Assembly (NCBI GenBank): GCA_016710165.1
Contig: JADJLJ010000001.1
Span: 2,108,001-2,172,000 of the forward strand
DNA length: 64,000 nucleotides
DNA from: Chitinophagaceae bacterium
GTDB lineage: Bacteria; Bacteroidota; Bacteroidia; Chitinophagales; Chitinophagaceae
Reading direction: 5' to 3'
A program made the position numbers and the translations under genes. How positions within the stretch are numbered: the first letter of the stretch is position 1; every line of letters starts with the position of its first letter. The notes beneath the pieces were generated by a model. It made no database searches, was not told the origin of the DNA, and worked only from the letters and a program-made list of their open reading frames with translations. Of the stretch, positions 62,277 through 64,000 are shown piece by piece.

Positions 62277-62672
62277 TTAAAACGGGTTTACGGCATTGGG
62301 CTTCTGCTCCAGGTAATCGTTGTATTGTAAAGAACCCAGCCTGAACCGAAACGGGATCTTCGTTACTTTTTCAAACTGCAATTCCTTTTTGCAGAAGAAT
62401 CCAACGTTCTGCACATAAAAATCCGCCGCGATCACCCTGCAGAAGGCCGGGCTTAAACCAGCAGCTGCCGGGGAATAATTTATGAACACCTGTTCCTTAT
62501 TTTCTTTGATCCTGAAATAATCCTTTACAATCTCTTTTTTCTTGCCTTTTTGAGGGTCAACAAGGGCATGGTCCCTCCCCCTAAATGATGATTTATCAGC
62601 GAATTGCTGGCAAAAACTGCCCTTTGCCACAAAAATCATGCAGAAAATCAAAATTTTAGCTTTTTTATACAT
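62277..62672 (-). CDS. Exported hypothetical protein
   Basis: 131 residues with a signal peptide (1-21, ...KGSFCQQ) and a basic start (MYKKAK). The mature part has a beta-rich pattern (EQVFINYSPAAAGLSPAFCRVIAADFYV, IPFRFRLGSLQYNDYLEQK) with two conserved-looking cysteines. I do not recognise a family. Single gene, oriented away from rpoN. Confidence 0.7.
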   Translation of the reverse strand: MYKKAKILIFCMIFVAKGSFCQQFADKSSFRGRDHALVDPQKGKKKEIVKDYFRIKENKEQVFINYSPAAAGLSPAFCRVIAADFYVQNVGFFCKKELQFEKVTKIPFRFRLGSLQYNDYLEQKPNAVNPF

Positions 62673-62773
62673 TTTGCAACACGGTAACTCTGTAAATTTA
62701 CGTTGTTATTGAAACCATAGATCGTCTATTTTTCTAATTACCGTAAAATTATTACCCTAAGAAGAACAAGCAT

Positions 62774-64000
62774 ATGGCCTTAAGTCAGGGACTATACCAG
62801 AAACAATTACAGAAACTATCCCCCCAGCAGATCCAACTGATGAAATTGCTGCAGGTTCCCACGGCATTACTGGAAGAAAGGATAAAGGAAGAAATGGAAG
62901 AAAACCCGGCTTTGGAAGAGGCGGAAGAAGGGCACGAGGATGAATATGATGAAACAAATGATGAGTTCAAAGACAAGGAAACCGAAGATGCCGAACTGGA
63001 TGGCAGCGAGGATGAATATGATAATATAGACATTACTGAATACGTGAATGATGGCGATGATGAAGTGGGTGATTATAAACTGAAAGATGACAACTACCCC
63101 GAAATTGATGAAAGCCGGGTAATTCCCATCAAAGTAGAAAGAGGATTCAATGAGTTGATGCTTGAACAGCTGGGGATGCTCTCTTTAACGGAACAGCAGC
63201 AGCGGATCGCCGAGCAGATCATCGGTAACCTGGATGATGATGGTTACCTGAGGAGGGAATTTTCTGCGATCGTTGATGACCTTGCTTTCAGGCAGAATAT
63301 CGAAACCTCGGAAGAAGAAATTGCCGGGCTGGTCTTACAGATACAGCAATTTGACCCTCCGGGAATTGCCGCCCGGAACCTGCAGGAATGTTTGTTGCTG
63401 CAACTGGAAAGAAAAGCCGGCCAGGGTAAGCACATTGAAGTGGCCATGAAAGTACTGGAAAAGTACTTTGATGAGTTCATTAAGAAGCATTACGAAAAAA
63501 TTCAGCGTGGACTTGGCTTAACAGATGAACAGCTCAGGGAGGTCATTAACCAGATAATCAAACTGAATCCAAAGCCCGCCGGCTCGGTTGGGGAAACCAA
63601 TAAGGGCGAGACCTACGTGGTGCCCGATTTCTTTATTTACAACAATGCAGGCAAACTGGAGCTCACGCTTAACAGTAAAAATGCCCCGGACCTGCGGATC
63701 AGTGAAGGATACCGGGACATGCTGAAAGACTATGACCGCGGCAGTAAAAAAGACAAGCGGCAGAAAGAAGCAGTCATGTTCATCAAACAAAAGATCGATG
63801 CTGCCAAATGGTTCATTGATGCCATCAAACAACGGCAGAATACCCTGCTCAATACCATGGAAGCCATCATGAATTACCAGCGTGAATTTTTCATTTCCGG
63901 GGATGAGACAGACCTGCGGCCAATGATCCTGAAATACATCGCGGAAGCCACCGGCCTGGATATTTCTACGGTAAGCCGCGTGGCAAACAGTAAATTCGTG
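62774..64000 (+). CDS. rpoN: RNA polymerase sigma-54 factor (3' end outside window)
   Basis: 409 codons are visible from the ATG at 62774. Region I is MALSQGLYQKQLQKLSPQQIQLMKLLQ and LLEERIKEEMEENPALEE, binding the enhancer-binding ATPase and the start-site DNA. Residues ~43-100 are a strongly acidic region II. Then the core-binding domain (LMLEQLGML, IAEQIIGNLDDDGYL, FDPPGIAARNLQECLLLQL). The visible end, LKYIAEATGLDISTVSRVANSKFV, is the helix-turn-helix; the RpoN box is outside the window. It is the alternative sigma factor for -24/-12 promoters; its targets are unknown here. Confidence 0.95.
   Translation, partial: MALSQGLYQKQLQKLSPQQIQLMKLLQVPTALLEERIKEEMEENPALEEAEEGHEDEYDETNDEFKDKETEDAELDGSEDEYDNIDITEYVNDGDDEVGDYKLKDDNYPEIDESRVIPIKVERGFNELMLEQLGMLSLTEQQQRIAEQIIGNLDDDGYLRREFSAIVDDLAFRQNIETSEEEIAGLVLQIQQFDPPGIAARNLQECLLLQLERKAGQGKHIEVAMKVLEKYFDEFIKKHYEKIQRGLGLTDEQLREVINQIIKLNPKPAGSVGETNKGETYVVPDFFIYNNAGKLELTLNSKNAPDLRISEGYRDMLKDYDRGSKKDKRQKEAVMFIKQKIDAAKWFIDAIKQRQNTLLNTMEAIMNYQREFFISGDETDLRPMILKYIAEATGLDISTVSRVANSKFV

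Overview
The window reads as a chromosomal segment of a Bacteroidota bacterium, most likely a member of the Chitinophagaceae/Chitinophagales. The basis is the mix of gene families (type IX secretion C-terminal sorting domains, OMP_b-brl_3 beta-barrels, DUF5916, DUF5606, a coaX / outer-membrane protein / lptC order, LTXXQ-type periplasmic proteins behind an ECF sigma factor) and repeated copies of the Bacteroidota promoter element TAnnTTTG just upstream of start codons. No rRNA, tRNA, insertion sequence, prophage or CRISPR array was seen. The taxonomic call is inference from gene families; no database search was possible.

Layout. 1-8.5 kb (minus strand): an edge-truncated DUF5916 protein, an SDR oxidoreductase, a receptor-plug-like secreted protein, OsmC, an ArsC/Spx-like protein, an aldo/keto reductase, then coaX, an outer-membrane protein and lptC, and a LON-substrate-binding-domain protein. 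8.6-13 kb: one very large FG-GAP repeat protein whose repeats are still duplicating. 13-20 kb: glycosyltransferases (GT2, GT25, two GT4), MeaB GTPase and two TPR proteins. 20-34 kb: housekeeping genes (typA, mgsA, uvrB, polA), a secreted Calx-beta/T9SS protein, an orphan ParA and an esterase.

34-41 kb: a DsbA-family protein, an exported tandem rhodanese and a compact run of ten small minus-strand genes (DUF1801, DinB, DUF6265, TfoX, SRPBCC, NTF2-like, VOC and others), many overlapping by 4 bp. 41-43 kb: a lone RnfD/NqrB-like membrane protein paired with a DUF2330 protein. 43-48 kb: an ECF sigma factor operon (sigma factor, small membrane protein, two periplasmic LTXXQ-like proteins) directly downstream of a large outer-membrane beta-barrel. 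48-54 kb: DUF5606, M3 peptidase, and a Fur-family / SCO / MerC metal cluster with a palindrome at each divergent promoter. 53-64 kb: GH25 lysozyme, M1 aminopeptidase with a T9SS tail, lytic transglycosylase, radical SAM/SPASM protein, AI-2E transporter, MarR regulator, GHL10 glycosidase, DegT aminotransferase, and the first 409 codons of sigma-54 (rpoN).

Two themes stand out. First, four genes carry single-base frameshifts; three of them (DUF1801, M1 peptidase, radical SAM) lack exactly one base in an A6/T6 run where seven are needed, which points to a shared cause: consensus error, real slippage mutation, or slippage-dependent expression. Second, several genes have a TAnnTTTG element 4-20 nt from the start codon, implying very short or absent 5' leaders. 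The least-described functional candidates are the RnfD-like/DUF2330 pair, the ten-gene small-protein operon, and the Fur/SCO/MerC divergent promoter region.
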